The notes: generated by a model not told the origin, from the letters alone. Shown: positions 1 to 9,060, counted from the stretch's first letter. The stretch is 64,000 bases of DNA from Anthocerotibacter panamensis C109 (GCF_018389385.1 NZ_CP062698.1:3752667-3816666); one strand, 5' to 3'. Translations and numbers: made by a program.

Positions 1-2609
1 TTCGGGGCGTCTCGCAGGTCTCGCGCTCAGGCGGGGTGAGTCGGGAAATCCGCGTCAACCTTGACCCCAACCGCCTCAAAGCCGTTGGCATCACCTCCGA
101 TCAGGTAAACCAGCAACTGCGCAACCTCAACGCCAACCTACCGGGTGGACGAGGGGAAGTCGATGCTAGCGAGCAGACGATCCGCACGTTAGGCTCAGCG
201 CTCTCCGTAGAACAGTTGCGCGGTGCCCGGATCACCTTGCCCAATGGCGCTACCGCCCGCCTCGATACCCTTGGGACGGTTGAAGATGGGTTCTCCGATG
301 TCCGTCAGCTCGCCTACCTCAACGGCAAATCTGTAGTCGCGTTCTCGATCATCCGCAGTACCGGCAGCAATCTGGTGGCAGTAGACGAGGGCGTAAACCA
401 AGAATTAGAACGCCTGCGTGAGGTTCTGCCCAAGGATGTCGAAGTCACGCTCATCCGCAATACCCGCCCCGAGTACACCAAGGAAGCCTACTGGGCATCG
501 ATTGAGGCGCTCTTCTTGGGGGCCGCTTTGGCCCTTGTGGTAATTTTCCTCTTCCTCAAGGACTGGCGCGCGACCTTGATCTCGACGATGGCTATGCCCC
601 TGTCGATTATCCCCACCTTCATCGTGATGAAGGCTCTGGACTACACGCTCAACAGTATGACGCTGTTGGCCTTGGCCCTGGTTGTCGGCGTCCTGGTAGA
701 CGACGCCATTGTTGAGATTGAAAATATTGCCCGCCATATTCGCATGGGCAAAACACCCTATCAAGCAGCGCTGGACGCTTCCGCTGAGATCGGGCTGGCC
801 GTCGTCGCCACGACGATGACGATTGTGGCGGTCTTCTTCCCGGTGGCTTTCATGACGGGCATCCCCGGTCAGTTTTTCCGGCCCTTCGGGATCACCGTCT
901 CGGTCTCCGTGCTCTGCTCGCTCCTCGTCGCTCGGACCATCACCCCCTTGATGGCAGCCTACTTGCTCAAAGTACTCCCCGACGAAGAGGAAGAGTCCAA
1001 GCTCATTCGCGGGTACGAAAAGCTCCTGCGCTGGTCGCTCAAGCACCCGGCTGTCGTCCTAGCTGGAGCAGCGGTCTTCTTTGTGGGCACTCTTTTCATC
1101 CTGCCTCGCATCCCCACCTCTTTCATCTCGCAGCCTGACCGGGGTGAGGTGACCTTTGATCTAGAACTGCCCCCCGGCGCGACGCTAGCCGATACGGACC
1201 GCGCGGTGCGACAGGCTTCGGACATCATCAAGAAGCGCCCCGAAGTGAAACAGATCTTCACCAGCGTCGGCTATGGCTCAGTCAACAAGGCCGCGCTCTA
1301 CGTCAATTTGGTCCCCAAAGACCAGCGCACCATCAGCCAGAGTGTATTTGAACAAGAGATCCGCATCCCGCTCTCTGAAGTACCTGGAGTCCGTCTGAGC
1401 GTGGCTGGTACCTCCGTGACCGGTGCAGACAAACCGCTGAGCGTGACGCTCATCGGGGACAACCCCCAATCTCTGGATGCGACGGCAGCCACTCTGGTCG
1501 AACAAATGCGCACGATCCCCGGACTGGTGGACGTCAATTCCAGCGCCAGCCTCCTCAACCCAGAACTGTTGATCCGGCCCGACTTGGACCGCGCAGCAGA
1601 GCAGGGCGTGGCTGTGGCGAGCATTGCCCGTACCGCCAAGATCGCCACTATCGGCGAGATCGAGTCGAACTTGGCTAAGTTCAACCTCCCCGACCGTCAG
1701 ATCCCGATCCGAGTCCAGCTCGATCCGCGCTATCGCACGGACTTTCAGGCGCTGGGTGACATTCAGGTGGCGACTGGGGATAACCGGACCGTACCCCTGC
1801 GGTCAGTCGCTCAAATCACCATGGGCAGCGGCTCCTCACAGATTGATCGCTTCAACCGCGCCCGCAAAGTCACGGTGGGAGGCAACCTAGATGGGCTCGC
1901 GCTCGGCGAAGCAGTCAAGCGCACCCGTGCCTTGCCCATCCTCAACAACCTTCCTGCCGATGTGCGCGAACAGTCCGAGGGCGAGACCAAGGTCCTGGCG
2001 GATATCTTCGGTCAGTTCATCCTGGTCCTCTCAGCGGCAGTGATCTTTATCTACGCGGTGCTCGTCCTACTCTTTAGCGATTTCGTCAACCCGCTTACGA
2101 TCATGGTGGCCTTGCCTTTGTCCTTGGGGGGTGCGCTGATTGGTCTTTTGGTCTTCGGCAAGGATCTCGGCATCTACGCTGTCATCGGTATTCTCATGCT
2201 GATGGGTCTGGTGACCAAAAACTCAATCCTCCTGGTCGAGTACTCGATCCTGGCTATGCGCGGAGAAGCCATCGAAAAAGAAGGCGTCGGCAAACCCCTC
2301 CCGCGCTTCGAGGCGATCCTCAAGGCGGGTCGCGCTCGGGTACAACCGATTCTGATGACGACCATCGCTATGATTGCCGGGATGCTCCCCATCGCCCTGG
2401 CTCTCGGCGCAGGCTCCGAAGTCCGCTCCCCGATGGCCGTAGCCGTGGTCGGAGGTCTTATCACCTCGACGCTCTTGACTTTGGTGGTTGTTCCGGTCGT
2501 CTTCAATCTGGTGGGCGGGCTGATGGACCGCTTCAAGCGCCGTCCAACCGCTCCCGATGCATCACTCACCCCCGGCGAGGCTCTGGCTATGTCTCAGCAA
2601 CAGGAGTAA
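1..2609 (+). CDS. RND-family efflux transporter, inner-membrane subunit (5' end outside window)
   Basis: This is the C-terminal part (about 870 residues) of an AcrB/HAE1-type proton-driven efflux pump. The frame is open to the window edge and reads GVSQVSRSGG just before the first GTG at 36, which matches the porter-domain motif of the family, so the true start lies upstream. The first large membrane block follows, with the adjacent Asp pair (GVLVDDAIVEIEN) of the proton relay. A second porter region comes next, then a second membrane block (about residues 665-830 of the visible part). The pump would export lipophilic compounds with a periplasmic adaptor and an outer-membrane channel, neither of which is in view. 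The stop is 6 bp before a MarR-type gene, which suggests local control. Substrate cannot be told from sequence. Confidence 0.93.
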   Translation, partial: RGVSQVSRSGGVSREIRVNLDPNRLKAVGITSDQVNQQLRNLNANLPGGRGEVDASEQTIRTLGSALSVEQLRGARITLPNGATARLDTLGTVEDGFSDVRQLAYLNGKSVVAFSIIRSTGSNLVAVDEGVNQELERLREVLPKDVEVTLIRNTRPEYTKEAYWASIEALFLGAALALVVIFLFLKDWRATLISTMAMPLSIIPTFIVMKALDYTLNSMTLLALALVVGVLVDDAIVEIENIARHIRMGKTPYQAALDASAEIGLAVVATTMTIVAVFFPVAFMTGIPGQFFRPFGITVSVSVLCSLLVARTITPLMAAYLLKVLPDEEEESKLIRGYEKLLRWSLKHPAVVLAGAAVFFVGTLFILPRIPTSFISQPDRGEVTFDLELPPGATLADTDRAVRQASDIIKKRPEVKQIFTSVGYGSVNKAALYVNLVPKDQRTISQSVFEQEIRIPLSEVPGVRLSVAGTSVTGADKPLSVTLIGDNPQSLDATAATLVEQMRTIPGLVDVNSSASLLNPELLIRPDLDRAAEQGVAVASIARTAKIATIGEIESNLAKFNLPDRQIPIRVQLDPRYRTDFQALGDIQVATGDNRTVPLRSVAQITMGSGSSQIDRFNRARKVTVGGNLDGLALGEAVKRTRALPILNNLPADVREQSEGETKVLADIFGQFILVLSAAVIFIYAVLVLLFSDFVNPLTIMVALPLSLGGALIGLLVFGKDLGIYAVIGILMLMGLVTKNSILLVEYSILAMRGEAIEKEGVGKPLPRFEAILKAGRARVQPILMTTIAMIAGMLPIALALGAGSEVRSPMAVAVVGGLITSTLLTLVVVPVVFNLVGGLMDRFKRRPTAPDASLTPGEALAMSQQQE

Positions 2610-2615
2610 TCTGCG

Positions 2616-3119
2616 GTGCATACCACGACTGATGCCGAGAATCAGGTAGCCAATCTCTCCTGGGTGTTGTCCTTTCTCGATGAGAACTGCTCGCGCCCCG
2701 TTGCTGCTCTTGTCAACCTGATTCGCACCTCGCGGCTCTTGGAGAAAGACCTGACCGATTTCATGGCCCCCTATGGTCTCACCGGCCCGCAGTGCGAGTT
2801 GCTCTTTCTGCTACAGTGCCACGGTGGGGAGCGCGGGCTCTCGCTCACGGAGATGGGTGAATGGCAGCGGGTCACCAAAGCCAACATGACCGGGATGGTG
2901 GACCGTCTGGAGCGCGAAGGCTTTGTCCTGCGCGAAAAGGACCCCCACGACCGCCGCCTGACGATGGTCAAGCCCACCGCCAAGGCTCTAGCGCTGCTGG
3001 AGCAAATCGAACCCTCCCACGAACGCCACGTCCACCATATCTTCTGCGGGCTCGATGCTGAGGAGCAAGGGGTGCTCATTCGGCTACTCACGCGCCTGCG
3101 CAAGAACCTGGGGGATTGA
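2616..3119 (+). CDS. MarR-family transcriptional regulator
   Basis: A 167-residue protein with GTG start preceded by AGGAG in the end of the upstream pump gene. The middle holds the winged-helix DNA-binding fold: LTEMGEWQRVTKANMTGMVDRLEREGFV is the recognition region, followed by the wing with DPHDRRLTMV, a hallmark of MarR proteins. Flanking helices at both ends would form the dimer interface. MarR repressors usually respond to small phenolic or lipophilic ligands and often control the efflux pump beside them. The 6-bp gap after the RND gene makes co-transcription and control of that pump the obvious inference; no operator could be identified because the pump promoter is outside the window. 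Confidence 0.9.
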   Translation: MHTTTDAENQVANLSWVLSFLDENCSRPVAALVNLIRTSRLLEKDLTDFMAPYGLTGPQCELLFLLQCHGGERGLSLTEMGEWQRVTKANMTGMVDRLEREGFVLREKDPHDRRLTMVKPTAKALALLEQIEPSHERHVHHIFCGLDAEEQGVLIRLLTRLRKNLGD

Positions 3120-3238
3120 CGGAGCAAGGAACTGGCTGCTTGACATGCTCCCCAGCTTTATCCAGATGCAAGGTGCTTGCAGACTAGCTTGGAGCACTTC
3201 CGGCTCAGCGTGAGATGCGTTGTCCCCTAGAGACAGGC

Positions 3239-3595
3239 TCAGGATTTGCGGGCGTTGTACTGAAAACCATTAGCCTCAGCCCAACGGTTGAGAAAACGCA
3301 TCACCCGCTCGAAGACCTCCTCGGAGGTGACCTCAAAAGTACACTCAACTTTGGCAAGGTCATCGTCATTCCTGAAGAAAAATTTCATCCCGCTAGGGAA
3401 TACCTGAATTTCTCCCTCCTCATCTTCCAGCCAGAGACTATCCGAGCCTTGAGTGAAGCTGCGTAGGCGCTCCATTGCCTGGAGCCGTTCAAAAGTGAGG
3501 ACAACAATCCGGGTTGCGGTCGTACGGGCTTTGCGTAAGCTAATCTCACTAATCTGTTCTTCCAGCCCTTGGATGAACTGAACCGATATAGCCAC
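3239..3595 (-). CDS. psb28: Photosystem II assembly protein Psb28
   Basis: 118 residues, about the usual Psb28 length (110-120). The start is GTG. The pattern FIQGLEEQISEISLRKART at the N terminus, the central LWLEDEEGEIQVFPSG and the C-terminal FERVMRFLNRWAEANG match Psb28, a cytoplasmic-side factor that binds PSII assembly intermediates (CP47/RC47) during biogenesis and repair. It has no membrane segment, as expected. Cyanobacteria often have two paralogues (Psb28-1 and Psb28-2), and I cannot decide which this is. It reads away from sodC and converges with the MarR gene. The identification rests on recalled family sequence rather than a search. Confidence 0.8.
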   Translation of the reverse strand: MAISVQFIQGLEEQISEISLRKARTTATRIVVLTFERLQAMERLRSFTQGSDSLWLEDEEGEIQVFPSGMKFFFRNDDDLAKVECTFEVTSEEVFERVMRFLNRWAEANGFQYNARKS

Positions 3596-3666
3596 GAGGC
3601 CCCCAATTTACAGCGTTCAGCCCAGTGTACCCGACAGAGCTATAGGCTGGCTCTTAGCCTCATGCG

Positions 3667-4221
3667 CTAGCTAGGCTTAACCACGCCACAGGCAAGACGC
3701 GCCCCTCCGGCTTCAGCAGCAGTGCCGTTGGCCTTGATCTCATCTGAATTTTTGTGCACGATCACCGCGCTCCCGTTGTCATCAAAGAGCGTGACCGGAC
3801 CCTTGCTCAGGCTGATCCGGTTGCTGATCGTCTCCAGGTGGCCTTCGCCGCGGTCATTGACTTCCAGATTGGGCAGGTCACCTAGGTGGTAGGGGTGGTT
3901 TGCTTCGACCGGGGTGGAGGAGCCAAAGGGACCAGGGTCGAAGTGACCTTTTGCAGAACTGAAGGGGACTTCGGTGGATAGATCGCAGGAGCCGACCTCG
4001 TGCAGGTGCAATCCATGCCGCCCCGGAGTCAGGACTTTGGGATCGCCTTTGATCAAAGCGCTGATGCGGACATAGCCATTGGCTTGCTGTGCGAACGTCA
4101 CAGTCCCTGAAATTCCCCCCGGACCACTGATCTTGGCCTCGGCTTGCTGTGCTTGGACGACCAGTGGCGATAATCCAAAGACAATACCCAGACCCATCCA
4201 CACCTTGAAACGAAGCTTCAT
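3667..4221 (-). CDS. sodC: Cu/Zn superoxide dismutase, exported
   Basis: A 184-residue precursor with a clear signal peptide (about residues 1-24, ending VVQAQ). The start ATG has GGAGG four bases upstream. The metal-site motifs are all visible: HGLHLHEVGSC (Cu ligands and first disulfide Cys), GHFDP and HPYHLGDLPNL (bridging and Zn ligands), AVIVHKNSDE (Cu His), and GGARLACGVV (second disulfide Cys). It dismutates superoxide in the periplasm or thylakoid lumen. A second, disrupted sodC-like gene lies at 30503-31147, so this is the only intact Cu/Zn enzyme in the window. It reads leftward from a short shared region with the divergent DsbA-like gene. Confidence 0.95.
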   Translation of the reverse strand: MKLRFKVWMGLGIVFGLSPLVVQAQQAEAKISGPGGISGTVTFAQQANGYVRISALIKGDPKVLTPGRHGLHLHEVGSCDLSTEVPFSSAKGHFDPGPFGSSTPVEANHPYHLGDLPNLEVNDRGEGHLETISNRISLSKGPVTLFDDNGSAVIVHKNSDEIKANGTAAEAGGARLACGVVKPS

Positions 4222-4391
4222 ATATCCTCCCGTGCAAGCACCTTTAGCCCTGACGTTGGCAACCCTGGCTCTGCCCTAGGTAGTTTACCGGGGGATATCC
4301 TGACGGATCTCTACCCTAGGATAGAGATGATTGACCCAGCAAAGCTCCTCCCCCTCCCGACTCCCCATAGTCACCTGATATAGTGACTGTT

Positions 4392-5171
4392 ATGAAAAAA
4401 CAGCTCGGCCTACTCCTTCCGATTCTCCTTTTAGTTGCAGCTTGCGGCCAGAGTCCCACCGCTAAAATATCTGACCCCGCCCCCGCCGTAAATCCGGCTT
4501 CCACCCCTGCCGCTCCCGCCCCTGTCGCTCCCGCCCCTGCGCCCAAACTTTTGGCTGGTGCGCTCCCCGACGCTCGCAATATCCCCCCTGACCGCCGTCC
4601 GGCTATCGAACAACGCATCCTCCAAGTCTTGGAAAAACCGACCAAAGTGGACCTCGGGAATTCCCCCAGTAAAGGCCCCCGCAATGCGCCTTTGACCTTG
4701 GTTGAGTTCTCTGATTTTCAGTGTCCCTTTTGCTCGCGGGCCAGGGAATTGATCGTCAAGCCGCTCTTTGATAAATATCCCGGCAAGATCCGTCTGGTCT
4801 ACAAAAATTTCCCGCTCCAGCAGCATCAGTTTGCCTATGACGCCGCCAAAGCTGCTTGGGCTGCAGGCCAACAGGGGAAGTTTTTTGAGTACCACGACCA
4901 GCTTTTTGACCGTCAAGAAAATCTGGGCGAAGCGACCTTCAGCGACATCGCCCGCCAGCTCAAGCTAGACATCGCCCGCTTTGACCGTGACCGCAAGAGT
5001 CCAGCCGCTGACGCCGCAGTGAAACAGGACCGGGAACAGGGGGGGGCGGTCCCCGTGAGTGGAACTCCGACTTTTATCCTCAACGGGGTAGTCTTTCAGG
5101 CGGATATCCCGCTTGACGTCGTGGACCTGATTGTCGAAATCCTCAAGGAGAAAAAGGGCCTGAAGGTGTAG
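4392..5171 (+). CDS. DsbA/thioredoxin-fold lipoprotein
   Basis: About 259 residues. I take the ATG at 4392 rather than a GTG nine bases upstream, because the protein then starts MKKQLG with an immediate hydrophobic core and a lipobox (LLVAAC), giving a lipoprotein signal cleaved before Cys20 or so. A Pro/Ala-rich spacer (about residues 30-65) leads to a thioredoxin-fold domain with the catalytic CPFC (in FSDFQCPFCSRA). It has the helical insertion of DsbA-like proteins and the cis-Pro loop (VSGTPTFILNG). It probably acts as an envelope-anchored thiol oxidase or isomerase. The related cyanobacterial and Bdb-type proteins often act on exported substrates; the substrate here is unknown. Confidence 0.87.
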   Translation: MKKQLGLLLPILLLVAACGQSPTAKISDPAPAVNPASTPAAPAPVAPAPAPKLLAGALPDARNIPPDRRPAIEQRILQVLEKPTKVDLGNSPSKGPRNAPLTLVEFSDFQCPFCSRARELIVKPLFDKYPGKIRLVYKNFPLQQHQFAYDAAKAAWAAGQQGKFFEYHDQLFDRQENLGEATFSDIARQLKLDIARFDRDRKSPAADAAVKQDREQGGAVPVSGTPTFILNGVVFQADIPLDVVDLIVEILKEKKGLKV

Positions 5172-5300
5172 CAGGCCGTTGTTGCTGCTCCAGAAACTTT
5201 GGAGATTTTCCTGTGAATAGGTATTTATCCTCATGGCCTGGGATATTATGTACGGTGTGGGGGTGAAGATGCAGCACGATGCGTGCAAAGGAGTCACAAC

Positions 5301-5639
5301 ATGTTTTATCGTCTGTCTGACCAGTATCGTCAATTTACACATGACCTTATTGTGAATCTCCAGGCTCTGGCTGTCGTCCTAGAACGTCGCGGCTATATGG
5401 CTTCTTGCTACACCTGCGGCGATGAGATGACTAGCGCTTCTTTTATTGTGAGTATTGCTCCGCGTCATTTAATTCGCTTTTTGGTCTCCGACTGCGGGAT
5501 TTCCTGGACTGAGCTGAGCGATGACCGGGAACTAATGAAACTGGAGGGCGCAGAAGCCATTTCCCAGCTTCAGGAATTGGCTGAACGGGTCAAAAAAGAT
5601 ATGATCCAACCCAAGACGATGGTGGCAGTCGGCGAATAA
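5301..5639 (+). CDS. Conserved cyanobacterial protein, DUF1815-like
   Basis: 112 residues from ATG at 5301, chosen because AAAGGAG sits eight bases upstream; a GTG at 5283 would place the ribosome site inside the gene. The sequence FTHDLIVNLQALAVVLERRGYMASCYTCG and LIRFLVSDCGISWTE resembles DUF1815, a small family I associate with cyanobacteria, of unknown function. There is no signal or membrane segment, so it is probably cytoplasmic. Two Cys in CYTC could bind metal or form a disulfide. It converges with the citrate synthase gene, the two stops being only a few bases apart. Confidence 0.75.
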   Translation: MFYRLSDQYRQFTHDLIVNLQALAVVLERRGYMASCYTCGDEMTSASFIVSIAPRHLIRFLVSDCGISWTELSDDRELMKLEGAEAISQLQELAERVKKDMIQPKTMVAVGE

Positions 5640-5644
5640 AAAGC

Positions 5645-8035
5645 CTAGCCCCGCGCCTGCAAAGGAGTGTACTCGACCTGACGTGGCCCTGTGTAGATCT
5701 GCGTCGGGCGGAAGATACGGTTGTTGGAGAGTTGTTCGCGCCAATGGGCTAACCACCCCGCCACCCGAGAGATAGCAAAAACAGGTGTGAAGATATCGCT
5801 GGGGATGCCCATTTTTTCGTAGACGATCCCGGAATAGAAGTCCACGTTCGGATAGATACCCTTGGGGGCCAGTAATTCCATGCAGACCTGCTCCACTTCC
5901 TGGGCGATTTTATAGGTGGGGCTGGGGCTGTAGATCTTGAACAGCTCTTTGACTAACTGTTGTAGGACCAGAGCACGCGGGTCTTTAGTGCGGTAGACGC
6001 GGTGGCCTAGGCCCATGATTTTTTCTTTGCGAGCAAGGCGTTCTTGGATGAAGCTGCGCGCCTGGGTCGCGTCGCCAATCTGTCCAAACATAGCAAGGGC
6101 TTCTTCGTTGGCCCCGCCATGGAGAGGGCCGGAGAGCGCTCCAATGGCGGAGGTGATGACGGTATAGGGGTCCGCTAGGGTCGAGGCGGTGACCAAAGCC
6201 CCAAAAGTCGAGGCGTTGACGGTGTGTTCGGCATGGAGAATCAAGCAGACCTCGAAGATGCGTGCCACCCGTGGGTCGGGGACTTGCCCGGTGAGCATAT
6301 AGAGGAAGTTGGCGCTGTGGCTGAGGTCGTCGCGGGGGGCGACCGGGTCGTTGCCTTGGCGCATTTGGTGAAACATCGCCACCAAAGTCGGCAGTTTCGC
6401 CACTAGATTGACCACGGCCTCGCGGGTGTAGTGCTCGTCGGTCAATTGGTACTCGCCCAAAGGATAAAAAAGCCCAAGCGCGGCGACACTGGCTTGGAGG
6501 GCATCCATTGGGTGTCCCTGGTCCGGGAAACACTTGATCATGTCGCGGATCGGATACTTTACCCGGCGCTGATGGAGGATATCTTCTTCGAACTGGTACA
6601 GTTGTGCTTTTGTCGGCAGATAGCCCCAGATGAGTAGGTAGGTGGTCTCCAAAAAAGTGCTGTGGGTAGCCAGTTGCTCGACAGGGATACCCCGGTATTC
6701 CAGAATGCCCCGCGCTCCGTCCACAAAACTGATATTCGAGCGGGTGGCAGGCACCCCAGCAAGTCCCGGCACATAGCTCTCTGGCGAAACCGTAGCAGCA
6801 TCGGAGTGGTCCGTGGGGAGGGCGGGTTCCCCGAGGTCCACAGGGTTCCAATCGCGCGCACCACTACGCGCTTGGAGCGGAAGCCAGGAACGTTCACGCG
6901 GACCGACGTAGACCTGTTCGGGGCGGAAGATGCGGTTGTTGGAGAGTTGTCCGCGCCAGTGAGCGAGCCACCCCGCCACGCGGGAAATGGCAAAAATGGG
7001 CGTGAAGATGTCGCTAGGGATGCCTATTTTTTCGTAGACCACCCCAGCGTAGAACTCCATATTGGGATAGACCTTTTTGGGGTTGAGCAGGGCGGTGGCA
7101 ACACGCTCTACCTCCAGCGCAATCTGATAGGAGAGACTCGGACCAAAGAGCCGGAACAGGTCTTCAGCAAGCTGTTGCAGGATAAGGGCGCGCGGGTCTT
7201 TAGTGCGGTAGACGCGGTGGCCTAGGCCCATAATCTTTTCGTTGCGGGCGAGGCGCTCTTTGATGAAGTCTATGACAGCAGCGGTGACCTCGGCAGAGGA
7301 TTGGTGGCCTAGACAGTTGCGGCTGATCTGCCGAAACATTTTGAGGGCTTCTTCGTTGGCCCCGCCATGGAGAGGGCCGGAGAGCGCTCCAATGGCGGAG
7401 GTGATGACGGTATAGGGGTCCGCTAGGGTCGAGGCGGTGACCAAAGCCCCAAAAGTCGAGGCGTTGACGGTGTGTTCGGCATGGAGAATCAAGCAGACCT
7501 CAAAGATGCGTGCCACCCGTGGGTCGGGGACTTGCCCGGTGAGCATATAGAGGAAGTTGGCGCTGTGGCTGAGGTCGTCGCGGGGGGCGACCGGGTCGTT
7601 GCCTTGGCGCATTTGGTGAAACATCGCCACCAAAGTCGGCAGTTTTGCCACCAGCCGGATCGTGACTTCGTAGGCGTAGGATTCATCGGTGAGGCGCTGA
7701 CTCCCCAGGGGATAAAAAAGCCCAAGCGCGGCGACACTGGCTTGGAGGGCATCCATTGGGTGTCCCTGGTCCGGGAAACACTTGATCATGTCGCGGATCG
7801 GATACTTCACCCGGCGATGGTGGAGGATATCTTCCTCAAAGCGCTGGAGTTGGGTTTTGGTCGGCAGGTGTCCGAAGACGAGCAGGTAGGCCGTTTCCAA
7901 GTAGGTGCTGTAGTTGGCGAGTTGCTCTATCGGAATGCCCCGGTACTCTAAGACCCCGGCTTGACCATCGATAAAGCTGATGTTAGAGCGCGTCGCGGGT
8001 ACACCGGCAAGACCGGGAACATATTGACCGTACAC
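5645..8035 (-). CDS. Tandem two-domain citrate synthase (two full-length copies in one polypeptide)
   Basis: A single 796-residue frame holding two complete citrate synthase folds: copy 1 about residues 1-395, an acidic linker about 396-420, copy 2 about 421-796. The offset is exactly 416 codons. The start is GTG with AAGGAGG seven to eight bases upstream. Both copies keep the substrate-binding HAEHTVNASTF, the catalytic His loop GPLHGGANEEAL, and the second His in GLGHRVYRTKDPRA. The catalytic Asp motif is intact only in copy 2 (NVDFYSG); copy 1 reads NMEFYAG, Asp to Glu. Citrate synthase condenses acetyl-CoA with oxaloacetate at the entry of the TCA cycle and works as a homodimer. A covalently linked pair could form an internal dimer with one normal and one altered site. 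Two blocks are almost identical at DNA level between copies (see findings). A 2-methylcitrate synthase role cannot be excluded. Confidence 0.93.
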   Translation of the reverse strand: MYGQYVPGLAGVPATRSNISFIDGQAGVLEYRGIPIEQLANYSTYLETAYLLVFGHLPTKTQLQRFEEDILHHRRVKYPIRDMIKCFPDQGHPMDALQASVAALGLFYPLGSQRLTDESYAYEVTIRLVAKLPTLVAMFHQMRQGNDPVAPRDDLSHSANFLYMLTGQVPDPRVARIFEVCLILHAEHTVNASTFGALVTASTLADPYTVITSAIGALSGPLHGGANEEALKMFRQISRNCLGHQSSAEVTAAVIDFIKERLARNEKIMGLGHRVYRTKDPRALILQQLAEDLFRLFGPSLSYQIALEVERVATALLNPKKVYPNMEFYAGVVYEKIGIPSDIFTPIFAISRVAGWLAHWRGQLSNNRIFRPEQVYVGPRERSWLPLQARSGARDWNPVDLGEPALPTDHSDAATVSPESYVPGLAGVPATRSNISFVDGARGILEYRGIPVEQLATHSTFLETTYLLIWGYLPTKAQLYQFEEDILHQRRVKYPIRDMIKCFPDQGHPMDALQASVAALGLFYPLGEYQLTDEHYTREAVVNLVAKLPTLVAMFHQMRQGNDPVAPRDDLSHSANFLYMLTGQVPDPRVARIFEVCLILHAEHTVNASTFGALVTASTLADPYTVITSAIGALSGPLHGGANEEALAMFGQIGDATQARSFIQERLARKEKIMGLGHRVYRTKDPRALVLQQLVKELFKIYSPSPTYKIAQEVEQVCMELLAPKGIYPNVDFYSGIVYEKMGIPSDIFTPVFAISRVAGWLAHWREQLSNNRIFRPTQIYTGPRQVEYTPLQARG

Positions 8036-8128
8036 GGGCAGACCTCCTTCGGAGACTGAGCGGTGAAGTGAATGGGGGTAAGCGTATGGTAAAGGCTGGG
8101 CATCCTGATTTCAAGAAAGGGATGACCC

Positions 8129-8566
8129 ATGGAAATCAGTCAGCAGCAGATGGTGATGGCGATGGCGGTCCAAAGCGGTTGCTATAGCCTGCTAGAACGT
8201 ATCCGCCAGATGCGTGACCAGAACACCGTGCAACCAGAGTCGGTGGCCTTATTGCTCCGCGCCGGGGACCTGAGCTACCGACAACTGCTGGCATTGCAGC
8301 AGTGCCTCATAAACTTGGCTCATAGTGCTCCAACCCCGGCAACGCAAACCCATAGCTTGCGTCTATTTGGGCTGACGCAACAGGCTTATACTATGGTCAG
8401 TCAGTTCAACTTGGACCGCAAGACCCTCCTACTCGGTACGCGCTCTGCCCCCCAAAGCTCCTACGCTCAAATTGCACACCGCATCGAGCGCTCCCTCGAT
8501 ACCTGGGAAGCCGAGGTGATTGGGGCGATACTCATTCTGGCTGCACAACTCCAGGAAATCCAATAG
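8129..8566 (+). CDS. Hypothetical protein
   Basis: 145 residues, not recognised. It is predicted helical and cytoplasmic, rich in Gln, Leu and Ala, with no signal or membrane segment. It is transcribed divergently from the citrate synthase gene, about 95 bp away, so the two share a promoter region. The start ATG at 8129 has AAAGGG about ten bases upstream. The length and codon use look like those of the neighbours, which supports a real gene, but I can name no family. Confidence 0.6.
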   Translation: MEISQQQMVMAMAVQSGCYSLLERIRQMRDQNTVQPESVALLLRAGDLSYRQLLALQQCLINLAHSAPTPATQTHSLRLFGLTQQAYTMVSQFNLDRKTLLLGTRSAPQSSYAQIAHRIERSLDTWEAEVIGAILILAAQLQEIQ

Positions 8567-8646
8567 ACTAGCTGACTGCTCGCCTCTCACGGCCTCGATC
8601 AAACATCGACAGAGCCTATCAGCAGCCCTATCTAACCTGGAGCGAC

Positions 8647-9060
8647 TTATTTGTGGTAGCGCCGCTGTGATTCCTGAATTGGATAGTCGTTGGCACTCAT
8701 ATCGCGTCGCTTCATCAATCCCGCTTCATCAAATTCCCAGTGTTCATTTCCGTGCGTGCGATACCATTGCCCTGCGGCATCGTGCCACTCGTACTCGAAG
8801 CGCACAGAAATTCGACAGTCTGTAAAAGCCCACAATTCCTTCATCAGACGGTAGTCCAACTCTTGTGCCCATTTGCGATGCAAGAAATCTTTGATAGCTT
8901 CGCGTCCTGTAAAAAATTCTGTGCGATTGCGCCATTGGGAATCGGGGGTGTAGGCGAGGGCTACTCGCTCGGGGTCTCGAGTATTCCAGGCATCTTCCGC
9001 TGCCTGAACTTTGGCGCGTGCCGTCTCTTCCGTAAAAGGGGGGCGCAGGGGCGATGACAT
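8647..9060 (-). CDS. DUF1348 / SnoaL-like (NTF2-fold) protein
   Basis: 137 residues from ATG at 9060, with AGGAGA five bases upstream; longer versions starting near 9114 are unlikely. The motifs [45 protein letters not shown] and [22 protein letters not shown] are those of the DUF1348 branch of the NTF2/SnoaL cone-shaped fold. The family is widespread, small and soluble, and its biochemical role is not settled; some NTF2-fold members are isomerases or hydrolases. It is divergent from rimI, with about 150 bp between. Confidence 0.85.
   Translation of the reverse strand: MSSPLRPPFTEETARAKVQAAEDAWNTRDPERVALAYTPDSQWRNRTEFFTGREAIKDFLHRKWAQELDYRLMKELWAFTDCRISVRFEYEWHDAAGQWYRTHGNEHWEFDEAGLMKRRDMSANDYPIQESQRRYHK

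Noticed and set aside
405-1046. 213-codon frame opposite the RND pump gene
   Set aside because: Lies entirely antisense to a conserved pump and reads as low-complexity, His/Gln/Gly-rich sequence with no family features; a GC-rich shadow frame.
7472-7951. 159-codon plus-strand frame across the first citrate synthase copy, with a near-identical start at 6224
   Set aside because: The apparent duplication only mirrors the duplicated citrate synthase; the frames are antisense and lack ribosome sites.
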